Shown here piece after piece: positions 41,286 through 50,339 of a stretch of DNA of 64,000 bases (its first letter is position 1; every line of letters begins with the position of its first letter). Below the pieces are notes generated by a model that did not search any database, had not been told where the DNA came from, and saw only the letters and a program-made list of their open reading frames with translations. Position numbers and translations under genes: made by a program. Source of the stretch: FEN-1191 sp964528845. Lineage in GTDB: Bacteria; Pseudomonadota; Gammaproteobacteria; Steroidobacterales; Steroidobacteraceae. The stretch spans positions 89,102-153,101 of the forward strand of contig CAZGVE010000002.1 of the NCBI GenBank assembly GCA_964528845.1, read 5' to 3'.

Positions 41286-42094
41286 ACGCACATCGCCCCG
41301 GGCTTCCCCTTTGCGCAGCGATCGTTGGCCTTGCCGTCAGCATCGGTGGACCACAGCTTGCCCGCGCGGCGGACGCGCCGCCGCCGGAGCCGCGCGCACA
41401 GGCGCCGCTCGAACTGACAGGCTATTGGGTGTCGCTGGTCACCGAGGACTGGCGCTTCCGGATGCTGGTGGCCGATCCCGGGGATACCGAGAACATTCCG
41501 CTCAATCCCGACGGTCTCAAGGCCGCGAAGGCCTGGAATCCCGAGCAGGCGAAGGCGGACACGGGTAACGCGTGCCGCGCCTTCGGTGCCGCAGGCCTGA
41601 TGCGCATTCCGGGCCGCGTGCACATCAGCTGGCAGGATGGCAGCACGCTGCGAGTGGATACCGATGCGGGGACCCAGACGCGCCTGTTTCATTTCGGGGG
41701 TACTGCAGGGGCCGATGAGGCATCGTCCTGGCAGGGGTATTCGGTCGCGAGCTGGGAGGGACTCGCACCGCGACGCCGACCCTCGGTACAGAAGCTGGCC
41801 AACGCCGCTGGAGCGGCGTCGGGCGGGCAGGAGGGATACCTGCAGGTCGTGACGACGCACCTGTTGCCTGGCTACCTGCGTACCAATGGCGTGCCGTACG
41901 GTGCCGCGACGCACCTGCTCGAGTATTACGACACGATCAAGGAAGCCAATGGCGATGAATACCTCGTGATCACGACGATCGTCGAGGATCCGGAGTATCT
42001 GAACCAGCCGTTCGTGACCAGCAGCCATTTCAAGCGGGTTGCGGACGCGGCTGGATGGGATCCCACGCCCTGCCGCGCCGACGAGCCGCGCTAG
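41282..42094 (+). CDS. Secreted protein of unknown function, paralogue of the 39237 gene
   Basis: A 270-residue precursor with a signal peptide (LCAAIVGLAVSIGGPQLARA). The mature part has LELTGYWVSLVTEDWRFRML, SWQGYSVASWEG, YLQVVTTHLLPGYLRTNG and YLVITTIVEDPEYLNQPFVT. The last three segments match the 39237 protein in order and spacing. A family of such TGYWVSxVTEDWRxRM proteins occurs beside TonB receptors and oxidoreductases in gammaproteobacteria and acidobacteria, from memory. Reaction unknown. It starts inside the end of the MBL gene (ATGA), so the two are made together and may form a periplasmic complex. Confidence 0.6.
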   Translation: MNAHRPGLPLCAAIVGLAVSIGGPQLARAADAPPPEPRAQAPLELTGYWVSLVTEDWRFRMLVADPGDTENIPLNPDGLKAAKAWNPEQAKADTGNACRAFGAAGLMRIPGRVHISWQDGSTLRVDTDAGTQTRLFHFGGTAGADEASSWQGYSVASWEGLAPRRRPSVQKLANAAGAASGGQEGYLQVVTTHLLPGYLRTNGVPYGAATHLLEYYDTIKEANGDEYLVITTIVEDPEYLNQPFVTSSHFKRVADAAGWDPTPCRADEPR

Positions 42095-42241
42095 GGGAGA
42101 TAGTCCGGCAAGGCGGCGACTCAGGCTGCCTGCGATGCTGCGCCGACTGGTACCGCGATCTTTCCGCCGGCGCTTTCCACGAGACCCGTATGGCCGGCTC
42201 TGGTGGGCCCGCCTCGGATTCCAACCGGATGAGTTCCTGAT

Positions 42242-42260
42242 CCTGGGTTTCGACCCCAGG
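42242..42260. promoter_or_regulatory. Hairpin in the 272-bp region before the ECF sigma gene
   Basis: CCTGGG (42242-42247) pairs with CCCAGG (42255-42260) around a seven-base loop. The region 42095-42366 has no supported gene. It presumably carries the promoter for the sigma-FecR-receptor cluster and the end of the upstream operon; no T-run follows the hairpin. Confidence 0.3.
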
Positions 42261-42366
42261 GTTGTGCAGGTCATTGAAAACATGAGTGATTCAAAAACTC
42301 AGGTACCCGATTTTCCCCAGCTGGCCTCTAAGTGATAGGCAAACCGGAATTCCTTCGTTTGCATCC

Positions 42367-42882
42367 ATGAACAGGCGACAGGGGGCTTGGGTCGAGCGGT
42401 TCTTCTCGCAACACGGGAAGGCATTGGAGGCGTTTTTTCGTCGACGAATTCGCATAGTCCCCGACGCACCGGACCTGGCCCAGGAGGTCTACGTGCGCAT
42501 GCTTCGGGTCAAGGACGCCGACGCCATTCGAGACCCGGAGCTTTATCTCTATACGGTGGCCAACAATCTGGTGAAGGAGAACGCGCTTGCCGACAGCAGG
42601 CGCAGCGCCTGCGAGGACATCGACGATTTTGCGATACAGGAACAGCTGGGACAGCTGCCGTCATTCGATGGTGATATCGACACCGAGGTGCGCTCGGAGC
42701 GCCTTCGGGAAGTGCTCGCGCAGCTATCGCCCAAGTGCCTCGCCGCCGTTGTCCTGCAGTATCGCGACGGACTGAGCTATCAGGAGATCGGTGCGCGCCT
42801 CGGTATCTCGACGCATATGGTCAAGAAATACATCAGTCAGGCTCTCCGCCACTGCAGACGCCGGATGGAGAGCTTGAGATAG
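42367..42882 (+). CDS. FecI-type ECF RNA polymerase sigma factor
   Basis: A 171-residue ECF sigma factor. Region 2 is seen in APDLAQEVYVRMLRVKDAD and ELYLYTVANNLVKE, where the -10 recognition helix lies. Region 4 is seen in LSPKCLAAVVLQYRDGLSYQ and EIGARLGISTHMVKKYISQA. It has the HxVKKYI ending of iron-starvation FecI factors. The ATG at 42367 gives the normal length. FecR follows three bases after the stop, and a TonB receptor with STN domain comes next. That is the standard cell-surface signalling trio, in which the receptor senses its ligand and frees this factor to transcribe the receptor gene. Confidence 0.92.
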   Translation: MNRRQGAWVERFFSQHGKALEAFFRRRIRIVPDAPDLAQEVYVRMLRVKDADAIRDPELYLYTVANNLVKENALADSRRSACEDIDDFAIQEQLGQLPSFDGDIDTEVRSERLREVLAQLSPKCLAAVVLQYRDGLSYQEIGARLGISTHMVKKYISQALRHCRRRMESLR

Positions 42883-42885
42883 CTT

Positions 42886-43977
42886 ATGGGAATCGTAGAC
42901 CAGCGGGTTCGTTCAGCAATTGCTGAGGAGGCGCTGGAGTGGTTTGTGCGCAATCGCGGCGGCATGCTCTCCAACGACGAGCGGCCCGCCTTTTCAGCAT
43001 GGCTCAAGTCCTCGCCGCTGCACGTCGAGGAGTACCTGCGGACTGCGGCGATGGCACAGCACCTTCGTTCTGCGATCGCTACGATGGACGTCGATCTCGC
43101 CAGGCTGCTCGGCGATGCCCGTGACGCAGACGGCGGAGAGGTCATACTGCTCCGTGGACTTTCAACGCACGGGGCCGACGTCTCCAGGACATCCTGGCGT
43201 AGGCGGGCCAGTCGGCTGGTAGCTGTCGCCGCGGCCGTCGTCGCCGTCGTCTGCGCAGGAGCGATCCTGGTGGCGCGCAATGCGCGGCTTCCAGGCCTGC
43301 AAGCTGAGTTTGCGACCGCCCACGGCGAACAGCGATTCTGGAGGCTGCCGGATGGATCCGGCATGGACCTCAATTCCGATTCGTCCGTGCTCGTGCGTTT
43401 CGACAAGCACGAGCGCGTCGTGAAGATCGCGCGCGGCGAAGCGCTGTTCCAGGTCGCTCACGAAAGCGCCAGGCGATTCCGGGTGGTCGCCGGGGAGACT
43501 GACGTGATCGCCGTCGGTACCGAATTCGAAGTATTGCAGCAACCAGGCAGCACGCGCGTGACCGTTGTTCACGGAAGGGTCAGCGTGGTTGCCGATACTC
43601 CGGCGCGCGTCGCGACGAGGGCGGTGTCCCCATCCCAGGAACTGTTTGTGAAGGCGGGGGAGCAGGTTCAAGTCGATGGCCACGCCGACGTATCGAAGCT
43701 GGCCGTGGTTCCGGCGAACGTGCCGCAGGAAGTGGCGTGGGTACAGCGCAGGATCACGTTCGACGAGCAGCCGCTGGGGAACGTGGCTGCTCAATTCAGC
43801 CGGGACAGCGGAGTTACGATAGAAGTGCAGGGCGGTCGGCTGCGCGAGTTGCCCATCAGCGGTGTGTTCAACGAATACGATGCCGAATCGTTCCTCGCTT
43901 TCATCGGGCGACTGGATAACGTGGAACTGGACAGGACCGATGACCATGTCGTGGTCCGCGAGAGGTCTGGCCAATAG
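42886..43977 (+). CDS. FecR-family transmembrane anti-sigma regulator
   Basis: A 363-residue protein. The N-terminal cytosolic anti-sigma part has AIAEEALEWFVRNRGGMLS (DUF4880 helix with a typical WFVRNR-GG). A single transmembrane helix lies at about 105-130 (LVAVAAAVVAVVCAGAILVA). A periplasmic FecR barrel follows (FATAHGEQRFWRLPDGSGMDLNSDS, RGEALFQVAHESARRFRVVA, VGTEFEV). The C-terminus (ITFDEQPLGNVAAQFSRDSG and LPISGVFNEYDAESFLAFI) is the STN-like part that contacts the receptor. It relays occupancy of the receptor at 44227 to the sigma factor at 42367. Confidence 0.92.
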   Translation: MGIVDQRVRSAIAEEALEWFVRNRGGMLSNDERPAFSAWLKSSPLHVEEYLRTAAMAQHLRSAIATMDVDLARLLGDARDADGGEVILLRGLSTHGADVSRTSWRRRASRLVAVAAAVVAVVCAGAILVARNARLPGLQAEFATAHGEQRFWRLPDGSGMDLNSDSSVLVRFDKHERVVKIARGEALFQVAHESARRFRVVAGETDVIAVGTEFEVLQQPGSTRVTVVHGRVSVVADTPARVATRAVSPSQELFVKAGEQVQVDGHADVSKLAVVPANVPQEVAWVQRRITFDEQPLGNVAAQFSRDSGVTIEVQGGRLRELPISGVFNEYDAESFLAFIGRLDNVELDRTDDHVVVRERSGQ

Positions 43978-44226
43978 GCAGCTCCACGATCCGGGTATTC
44001 ATTGACTAAGGGGGGAATCCTTGGCCCTGATCCGGGCTCCAAGGACATACGGATCGAAACGCGGTCGATGCCACTGGCTGCGATGAATGAGCGCGTGCCA
44101 GCCTTCCTGACGCGCAATTAATGGTAGCCATTGTCGAGCATGACCCCTCTTCACCCATATCAGGAACTCGAGATCGTGCGGCCGAGCCAGCCGGCTGGGG
44201 CCCGGACGACACGGAGGGGGATATGC

Positions 44227-47187
44227 GTGACGCGCCGCATTGCTGTCATTGGTGCCGCACTCGGCCATTGCCTCGGCAGCATGAGCGCGCAGGCGCAGCC
44301 CGTGCCGACGCCATTCGTGTCGATTGCGCCCCAGCCCCTGGCGCAGGCGCTGGCCACGTTCGCGAAGCAGACGGGGCTGCAGATCGTGTACGTGTCCGGG
44401 AGCATCGCCGGAGCGACTTCCAAGGGTGCGCCCACCGGGCTGTCACCGGCGGAAACACTGTCCCGGCTGCTCGACGGTACGGGTCTCACATTCGAGTTCC
44501 TGAACCAGCGGACGGTGCGCATTTTTCGAGGCAAGGCGGTACCGCAGGTAACGGTGAGCCCCGGTGGAAGCGCTGGGCAGAGTCCAGAAGGCACGACGAC
44601 GGCCTCTCCGCGCCCCGACGCCGCCAACAACAATGCCATCGATGAAAGGAAGGAGGGGAACACCATGACATCGACGACCAAGCACCTCGGGTTTCTGGGC
44701 CGCATTTCCGGCCTGCTGGCGCTATGCGGGCCGCTGCTCTCGGTCAATCCGGCCTACTGCCAGCAGGTCCAGGCCACGCAGCCCAGCCAGCCGGATCAGC
44801 TTCAGGAGATCATCGTCACCGCCCAGAAGCGCGAACAGAGTCTGCAGGACGTTCCAATCTCGGTCACCGCGGTGGACGGGGATACCATTTCCGGTGAGGG
44901 ATTCGTCGACATCCAGGAACTGTCCAAGTTCGTGCCGAATCTGTTCATGCGCAACAACCTGACCGGCCAGCAGATGGTGATCCGTGGCATCGGGACGGGG
45001 GTCGACAACGAAGGCTTCGAGCAGGCGGTGTCGCAGTTCGTCGATGGGGTCTATTACGGCCGGGCGACGCTGGACCAGAACCAGGTCTTCGACGTCGACC
45101 ACGTCGAGGCCGTCCGCGGACCGCAGCCGACTTTTGCGGGGCAGAGCTCGACCGCAGGTGCGGTGAGCACGTTCAATCGCCGGCCGGGCAAGACCTGGGA
45201 AGGCGACACCAACGTCTCCTATGGCAAGTTCGGTGAACTCTCGCTCGATGGCGGCATCGGCGGCCCGATTACCGACACGCTCGGCGTTCGGCTATCCGGG
45301 CGCTATTACACGCTGCCAGATACCGACTATCACAACTGGAACGGCGCGGCCGTCGGTACCAAGAAGGACCAGGCGGCACGATTGATCGCGACCTGGTCGC
45401 CTGCCACTTCGGTCGATGTGACGTTCAAGGCCGAACACCAGAACATCCTGAACAACGGCGAGGGCGGTGGACCTTCGCAGTGCGACACGAACCCGGCCAC
45501 CAGCGTCTCCAATGGCTTCCTGTTTCCGGGCTTTCCCGCAGCGTGCGCGCTGGACGTGAAAGTACTGGGCCTGGACCTGAACAACCGCTACGAGGCGTAC
45601 CAGGGCGGATTGCTCGATGCCCGCGCGGCGCTCGATTGGCTCAATGCAAAGAGCGGTGGCACTGCGGCGAATCCGGTATGGGGCACCACCGGTGTGTCGG
45701 TGATTCCCTACGGCCTCAACCTCGTGCACGAGTTCAACCAGCCTGAGGACCGTCAGTACATTTTTGATGTGTTCATGGGCAATGTCGTGTGGCGCTTTGG
45801 CGACCTGAGCCTCAATTCCACTACCGCATACATGCACTACAACAAGCATTACATCCTGGATCCGGACTACAGCGCGTTCGCGCTGTTCAGCGATCATCGT
45901 GCCGAAACCTTCAGCCAGTTCTCGCAGGAGTTCCGGCTGAGCTCCGCGGCAGATCAGACCGTGTCATGGATGGTCGGTGGCTATTTCCAGCGCCACCGGC
46001 TGGATACCTCCATCGACATCTACGGACCGTGGACCTTCGGTGCGCCATTCCTGCCGGCCAACGCCGTGGCGGCGAGTTTCGGCGGCACGCTGTATGAGTC
46101 CTCGACCTGGCTCAGCGCGTTCGCCGCGGCCACCTGGCACGTCACCGACAAGTTCCGGTTGAACGCCGGCGGCCGCTACCAGAATGTCGGCAAGGACGGC
46201 TTCCTGCCGCCCTCCTATGCGTATCTGACCTCGGGTGCCACCGGTTTTGGTCCGCAGCAGCCCTATCCGAATACCGCCCCGGCCACCGGTGCGGAGCGCG
46301 ACAGCCGGGCCGATCCCGAGCTCAGCGTGCAGTGGGATATCGTGGATGGCGTGATGGCGTATGCCAAGTACGCCAGCGCGTTCAAAGCCGGCGGTTTCGT
46401 GATGTCCCCGATCTTCTTCGGTGGATTGCCGAACCCGTTCACGTACAAGCCGGAATACGCGAAGGGCTATGAGGCGGGCGTCAAGACCACGCTGCTCAAC
46501 CACCGCCTGGAAGTGAACGCGGACTACTACTACACGAAGTACACGGATCAGCAGGTCAGCGTCTACAACTCTCCGACCAACTCGTTCATCACGGCCAATG
46601 CCGGCGAGTCGCACACGCAGGGCCTGGAGTTCGATGGCCGGTGGCTCGTGACCCGTGGCCTCACGATCCGCTTCGACGGCACCGTCGGCGCCGAGGCCAA
46701 GTACGACAAGTTCGAAGGGGCCTCCTGCAACCAGCTGGAAGCGGCAACGGAGCCCGCCGTGTGCGCGAAGGGCGTCAGCCGCGACGGAGTGTCGCTGCCG
46801 TTCAGTTCCAACTGGTCGATCGGGATAAATCCCGAGTACCAGTTCCCCATCAGCAGCAGCCTGGTCGGGAAGGTGAACCTTAACTTCATCCGGGACAGCG
46901 GCTACAACATCGAAGACGACCAGGATCCGCGCAATCACCAGCCGGCCTACGATCGCATCGACGCGCGCATGTCGTTCGGACCGGAGAGCGGTGCCTGGGA
47001 GCTGGGACTCTACGGACGCAACCTGTCCAACGAACGGATCCTGCTGCAGAATTATACGAACTTCGATTCCCAGTCGCTGACTCCGCCGGCAGCGGGAGCG
47101 ACTTACTACGGTCCCTGGGGACCCAACCTCGATCGGGGAATCACCTTCGGCGTGCAGTTCAGCGCCCGATTCGGCGGCAAGATCTGA
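44227..47187 (+). CDS. TonB-dependent receptor with N-terminal STN domain and an internal second start
   Basis: From the GTG at 44227 (GGAGGGGG six bases upstream) the frame encodes 986 residues. First comes a signal peptide and STN domain (FVSIAPQPLAQALATFAKQT and GLSPAETLSRLLDGTGLTFE), used for FecR signalling. Then, about 147 residues in, there is an ATG at 44665 with a very strong AGGAGGGG site and a second complete signal peptide (GLLALCGPLLSVNPAYCQQ). After it come the TonB box EIIVTAQKREQSLQDVPIS, the plug (MVIRGIGTGVDNEGFEQAV, VDHVEAVRGPQ) and a 22-strand barrel ending in FGVQFSARF. It may be a fusion, or two proteins may be made from one frame. The sterol/iron-like ligand class is unknown. 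Confidence 0.88.
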   Translation: MTRRIAVIGAALGHCLGSMSAQAQPVPTPFVSIAPQPLAQALATFAKQTGLQIVYVSGSIAGATSKGAPTGLSPAETLSRLLDGTGLTFEFLNQRTVRIFRGKAVPQVTVSPGGSAGQSPEGTTTASPRPDAANNNAIDERKEGNTMTSTTKHLGFLGRISGLLALCGPLLSVNPAYCQQVQATQPSQPDQLQEIIVTAQKREQSLQDVPISVTAVDGDTISGEGFVDIQELSKFVPNLFMRNNLTGQQMVIRGIGTGVDNEGFEQAVSQFVDGVYYGRATLDQNQVFDVDHVEAVRGPQPTFAGQSSTAGAVSTFNRRPGKTWEGDTNVSYGKFGELSLDGGIGGPITDTLGVRLSGRYYTLPDTDYHNWNGAAVGTKKDQAARLIATWSPATSVDVTFKAEHQNILNNGEGGGPSQCDTNPATSVSNGFLFPGFPAACALDVKVLGLDLNNRYEAYQGGLLDARAALDWLNAKSGGTAANPVWGTTGVSVIPYGLNLVHEFNQPEDRQYIFDVFMGNVVWRFGDLSLNSTTAYMHYNKHYILDPDYSAFALFSDHRAETFSQFSQEFRLSSAADQTVSWMVGGYFQRHRLDTSIDIYGPWTFGAPFLPANAVAASFGGTLYESSTWLSAFAAATWHVTDKFRLNAGGRYQNVGKDGFLPPSYAYLTSGATGFGPQQPYPNTAPATGAERDSRADPELSVQWDIVDGVMAYAKYASAFKAGGFVMSPIFFGGLPNPFTYKPEYAKGYEAGVKTTLLNHRLEVNADYYYTKYTDQQVSVYNSPTNSFITANAGESHTQGLEFDGRWLVTRGLTIRFDGTVGAEAKYDKFEGASCNQLEAATEPAVCAKGVSRDGVSLPFSSNWSIGINPEYQFPISSSLVGKVNLNFIRDSGYNIEDDQDPRNHQPAYDRIDARMSFGPESGAWELGLYGRNLSNERILLQNYTNFDSQSLTPPAAGATYYGPWGPNLDRGITFGVQFSARFGGKI

Positions 47188-47212
47188 CGCTCTGACGGTC
47201 TGATGTCCCAAA

Positions 47213-47244
47213 GCGCTGCGGTGCCGTGAGCGGCACCGCAGCGC
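47213..47244 (+). terminator. Strong hairpin terminator after the TonB receptor
   Basis: A perfect 14-bp inverted repeat, arms 47213-47226 and 47231-47244, closes a TGAG loop 25 bp after the receptor stop. The stem is very GC-rich. Only CCCCTT follows, so termination may rely on the stem or on Rho. Confidence 0.7.
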
Positions 47245-47387
47245 CCCTTCGAGCTGCTCCCGGCGCGCCTGGCGGCCCGGCTGCAAGAAATTTCCAGCGC
47301 TTCCGCATCCATTGCGCCCCCTCGCTCCGTAGAACGGAGCATGAGGCATGCCGTGCCTCTCAACCATCCTTGAGGGGGAGACCATCC

Positions 47388-48938
47388 ATGAAGCGCAGTT
47401 CGACACCCTGGCTGATCCTGTCCTCGATCGCAATGGCGAGCGCCGCCGGCGGCGCGTACGCATCGAGCCACCGCGAGGCGCCATTCATCACGACCCATCC
47501 GAAGGTGGATGGCAGCGACTTCTACCTGTTCCGCAGCTACGAGCCGGGACGGTCGGGGTTCGTGACGATGATTGCCAACTACCAGCCACTGCAGGATGCG
47601 TACGGTGGCCCCAACTATTTCTTCATGGATCCACAGGCCCTGTACGAGATTCATGTGGACAACGACGGCGATGGCGACGAGGACCTGACTTTCCAGTTCC
47701 GCTTCAATGAGCTGCGCGAAGGATTGACGGTCAATGCCGGCGGCAAATCCATTCCTGTGCCGCTGACCAACATCGGTCCGGTCACTAGCACCAATAGCGC
47801 CGCGCAGAACGTGATCGAGAGCTACACGCTGACGTTGGTGCGGGGCGACCGGCGCCACGGGCAGGCGATGGCGATCCACGACGCGGTCACCGGGAGTGCG
47901 AGCTTTGCCAAGCCGCTGGACAACATCGGTGCCAAGTCCATCCCGGACTATGCGGACTACGCCGGCAGCTTCATCCACACGATCACCATACCCGGTTGCA
48001 ATACGCCGGGCCGGGTGTTCGTCGGACAGCGCATGGACGGGTTCGTCGTCAATCTCGGCGAGACCTTCGACCTGGTGAACATCAAGTACCCGGTGCAGGA
48101 ACTTGCGCCGCCGGGAGTCAACGCTCGCAATGACGAGCCCAACAGCCTGGCAGACAAGAACGTCACTTCACTCGCGCTCGAGATCCCGATCGCGTGCCTG
48201 ATCCACGGCACTGATCCGGTGATCGGGGCCTGGACCACCGCCAGCCTGAGGCAGGCTGAAGTGCTCAACTCGAGACCGCAGAGCGATAAGAGTGTGTCGA
48301 GCGTCGGATCGGCTGCGAATGCGACCGGACCGCTCATCGCGGGCGGCGCGTGGGTGCAGGTTTCCAGGCTCGGCGCACCGCTGGTCAACGAGCTCGTGAT
48401 CGGTCTGCCCGACAAGGATCGGTTCAACGGCTCGCATCCGAGGGACGATGCGCAGTTCGCCGACTACGTGACCAATCCTTCGCTTCCGGTGCTGCTGCAG
48501 GCGCTGTTCGGAGGCGCCGGCGTGCGGGCCCCGAACGTCTACCCGCGCAACGATCTGATCGAAGCCTTCCTGACCGGGGTGCCCGGGCTGAACCAGCCGG
48601 CGCACGTGAGGCCGTCGGAACTGCTGCGGCTCAACACGTCGACGCCTGCGGCGCCGGTCAGTGCGCAGAACGATCTCGGCGTGCTCGGCGGCGATCTGGC
48701 CGGATTTCCGAACGGCCGGCGGCCCATCGATGACGTCGTGGACATCGAATTGCGGGTCGCGATGGGTGTACTGCTCGCGCCCTTCGATGGCAGCGCCAAG
48801 GATCCGGACCCGGCGTCCGATGCCTCGCGCCAGCTGCACTACACCGATGGCGCGGAGCCCAACGCGGCCAACTACCCGGGCGTATTCCCGTACCTGATGA
48901 CGCCGATCGCCGGCTCTCCGAACAGCGCGACCAATTGA
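47388..48938 (+). CDS. Exported DUF4331 family protein
   Basis: A 516-residue precursor with a signal peptide (LILSSIAMASAAGGAYA). The DUF4331 hallmark SSHREAPFITTHPKVDGSDF and YLFRSYEPGR follow at once, then YGGPNYFFMDPQALYEIHVD, TLALEIP-type SLALEIPIACLI, NELVIGLPDKDRFNGSHP and DDVVDIELRVAMGVL. A Asp-rich loop (VDNDGDGDEDLTFQF) looks able to bind calcium. The biochemical role is unknown. The ATG at 47388 has GAGGGGGAG upstream. It is followed by a small lipoprotein, a TPR protein and a HupE-like membrane protein, an arrangement that recurs with DUF4331 in proteobacteria, from memory. Confidence 0.88.
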   Translation: MKRSSTPWLILSSIAMASAAGGAYASSHREAPFITTHPKVDGSDFYLFRSYEPGRSGFVTMIANYQPLQDAYGGPNYFFMDPQALYEIHVDNDGDGDEDLTFQFRFNELREGLTVNAGGKSIPVPLTNIGPVTSTNSAAQNVIESYTLTLVRGDRRHGQAMAIHDAVTGSASFAKPLDNIGAKSIPDYADYAGSFIHTITIPGCNTPGRVFVGQRMDGFVVNLGETFDLVNIKYPVQELAPPGVNARNDEPNSLADKNVTSLALEIPIACLIHGTDPVIGAWTTASLRQAEVLNSRPQSDKSVSSVGSAANATGPLIAGGAWVQVSRLGAPLVNELVIGLPDKDRFNGSHPRDDAQFADYVTNPSLPVLLQALFGGAGVRAPNVYPRNDLIEAFLTGVPGLNQPAHVRPSELLRLNTSTPAAPVSAQNDLGVLGGDLAGFPNGRRPIDDVVDIELRVAMGVLLAPFDGSAKDPDPASDASRQLHYTDGAEPNAANYPGVFPYLMTPIAGSPNSATN

Positions 48939-48951
48939 GGAGCGAGCAACC

Positions 48952-49203
48952 ATGCATACCAGGACACTCCTGCGAGCCAGTGCGATCCTCGGCGGAACCC
49001 TGCTGGCCGCCGGCTGCGGCAGCGACGCGACGGGTCCCGCGACATCGGGTCTCACGCAGTCCTCACAGACGCTTGATGCTGCGCAGGTACTGAATGTCGC
49101 GCAGACGCCCACGGAGAGTGCCGACGCGACGGCGGTCGACGACGGCGCGCTGATCGTGGCCGATGCCGGCGATGAGACCTCTGATCCGATTCCCGTCGGA
49201 TAG
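48952..49203 (+). CDS. Small lipoprotein
   Basis: An 83-residue protein with a lipoprotein signal peptide, SAILGGTLLAAGC, in which the lipobox is LAAGC. The mature part is short, acidic and rich in Ala, Thr and Asp (ADATAVDDGALIVADAGDET), with no known domain. The ATG has GAGGAGCGAGC upstream. It is 13 bp after the DUF4331 gene and two bases before the TPR gene, so it belongs to that operon. Confidence 0.7.
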   Translation: MHTRTLLRASAILGGTLLAAGCGSDATGPATSGLTQSSQTLDAAQVLNVAQTPTESADATAVDDGALIVADAGDETSDPIPVG

Positions 49204-49205
49204 CC

Positions 49206-50339
49206 ATGCGTCGCGCGTTCCTGGCGCTTGCTCTGTGTGCCGGCGCCGGGCTGGCTGATGCCAAGCCCTACGTACCGGCAAGCGATAGTCAGGTGCTCGC
49301 CGAGCTGCCGGCCGGCGCGCGACACTCGGCGCTCGCGGCCCGGCAGCTGGCGCAGGCGAGGCTCGATGTCGCGGTGCCGCTGGCGCAGTTCTATATTGGC
49401 CAGGCTCGTGGCACCGGGGATCTGCGCTTCCTCGGCTATGCCGAGGCGGTACTGGCCCCGTGGCTCGCGCTTGCGGAGCCAGATCCGAGTGTGCTCGTGC
49501 TGCAGGCGACACTGCAGCAAAGCCGGCACGAGTTCCAGGCGGCGCTCGCCACCCTGGAACGGGCGCTGCGCGCCCGTCCGGCCGATGCGCAGGCGTGGCT
49601 GACGCGAGCGACCGTATTGCGTGTGCTGGGGCGTTACGCGCAAGCCGAGGACGCCTGCACGCAGTTCGCACTTCAGGCGGATGCCGGCTTAGCCCTGATC
49701 TGCGCGCAAAGCATCCGCGCGCTGCGCGGCGGCCTCGAGGACGCCTATGCGCGCCTCGAGGCGCTGCCGACGCAGGGCATGCTCGATCCCGAGCGTGCCT
49801 GGCGCGATTCCGAGCTCGGCGAGATGGCGGTACGGCTCGGCCGTGACAGCGATGCCGAGCACTGGTTCCGCGACGGTCTGGCGTTGAGCCCTCACGACTT
49901 CTATGTGCGCGCCGCCTATGCGGATCTGCTGCTGCGCGCGCACCGTAACGTCGAGGTGCGCGAGTTGCTGCGCGGGCAGGACAGCATCGAGCCGCTGCTG
50001 CTACGGCTTGCGATCGCACAGCGGGCGCTGGCGGATCCGGACTTCGCGCGCAGCAGGGCACTGCTGGGCGCTGCCTTTACCGCCGAGGCGCAGCGCGGCG
50101 AGCCGGTACACCGGCGCGAGCAGGCCCGCTTCCTGCTGGAAATCGAGGACCGCCCGCGCGAGGCACTGGCCGTGGCGCTCGCCAACTGGAGCGTGCAGCG
50201 CGAGCCGGACGACGCATTGGTGCTGGTGCAGGCCGCACGCGCGGCCGATGCGCTGTCACAAGCCCTGCCGGTACTGCAATTCGAACGGGATGCCGGACTG
50301 CGCGATGCGCGGCTGGTGTCCGCTGCCGGAGCGCAATGA
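49206..50339 (+). CDS. Exported TPR-repeat protein
   Basis: A 377-residue protein with a short signal peptide (AFLALALCAGAGLADA). The rest is all-helical with degenerate tetratricopeptide repeats: LVLQATLQQSRHEFQAALAT, LERALRARPADAQAWLTRAT, VLRVLGRYAQAEDACTQFA, LGRDSDAEHWFRDGLALSPH. It probably serves as a protein-binding scaffold in the periplasm. It sits between the lipoprotein and HupE-like genes and overlaps the latter by four bases. Partner unknown. Confidence 0.75.
   Translation: MRRAFLALALCAGAGLADAKPYVPASDSQVLAELPAGARHSALAARQLAQARLDVAVPLAQFYIGQARGTGDLRFLGYAEAVLAPWLALAEPDPSVLVLQATLQQSRHEFQAALATLERALRARPADAQAWLTRATVLRVLGRYAQAEDACTQFALQADAGLALICAQSIRALRGGLEDAYARLEALPTQGMLDPERAWRDSELGEMAVRLGRDSDAEHWFRDGLALSPHDFYVRAAYADLLLRAHRNVEVRELLRGQDSIEPLLLRLAIAQRALADPDFARSRALLGAAFTAEAQRGEPVHRREQARFLLEIEDRPREALAVALANWSVQREPDDALVLVQAARAADALSQALPVLQFERDAGLRDARLVSAAGAQ

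Noticed and set aside
42039..42335. 98-codon plus-strand frame between the secreted protein and ECF sigma gene
   Set aside because: It overlaps the end of the confident upstream gene, is Arg/Pro-rich, and has no ribosome-binding site or recognisable domain.
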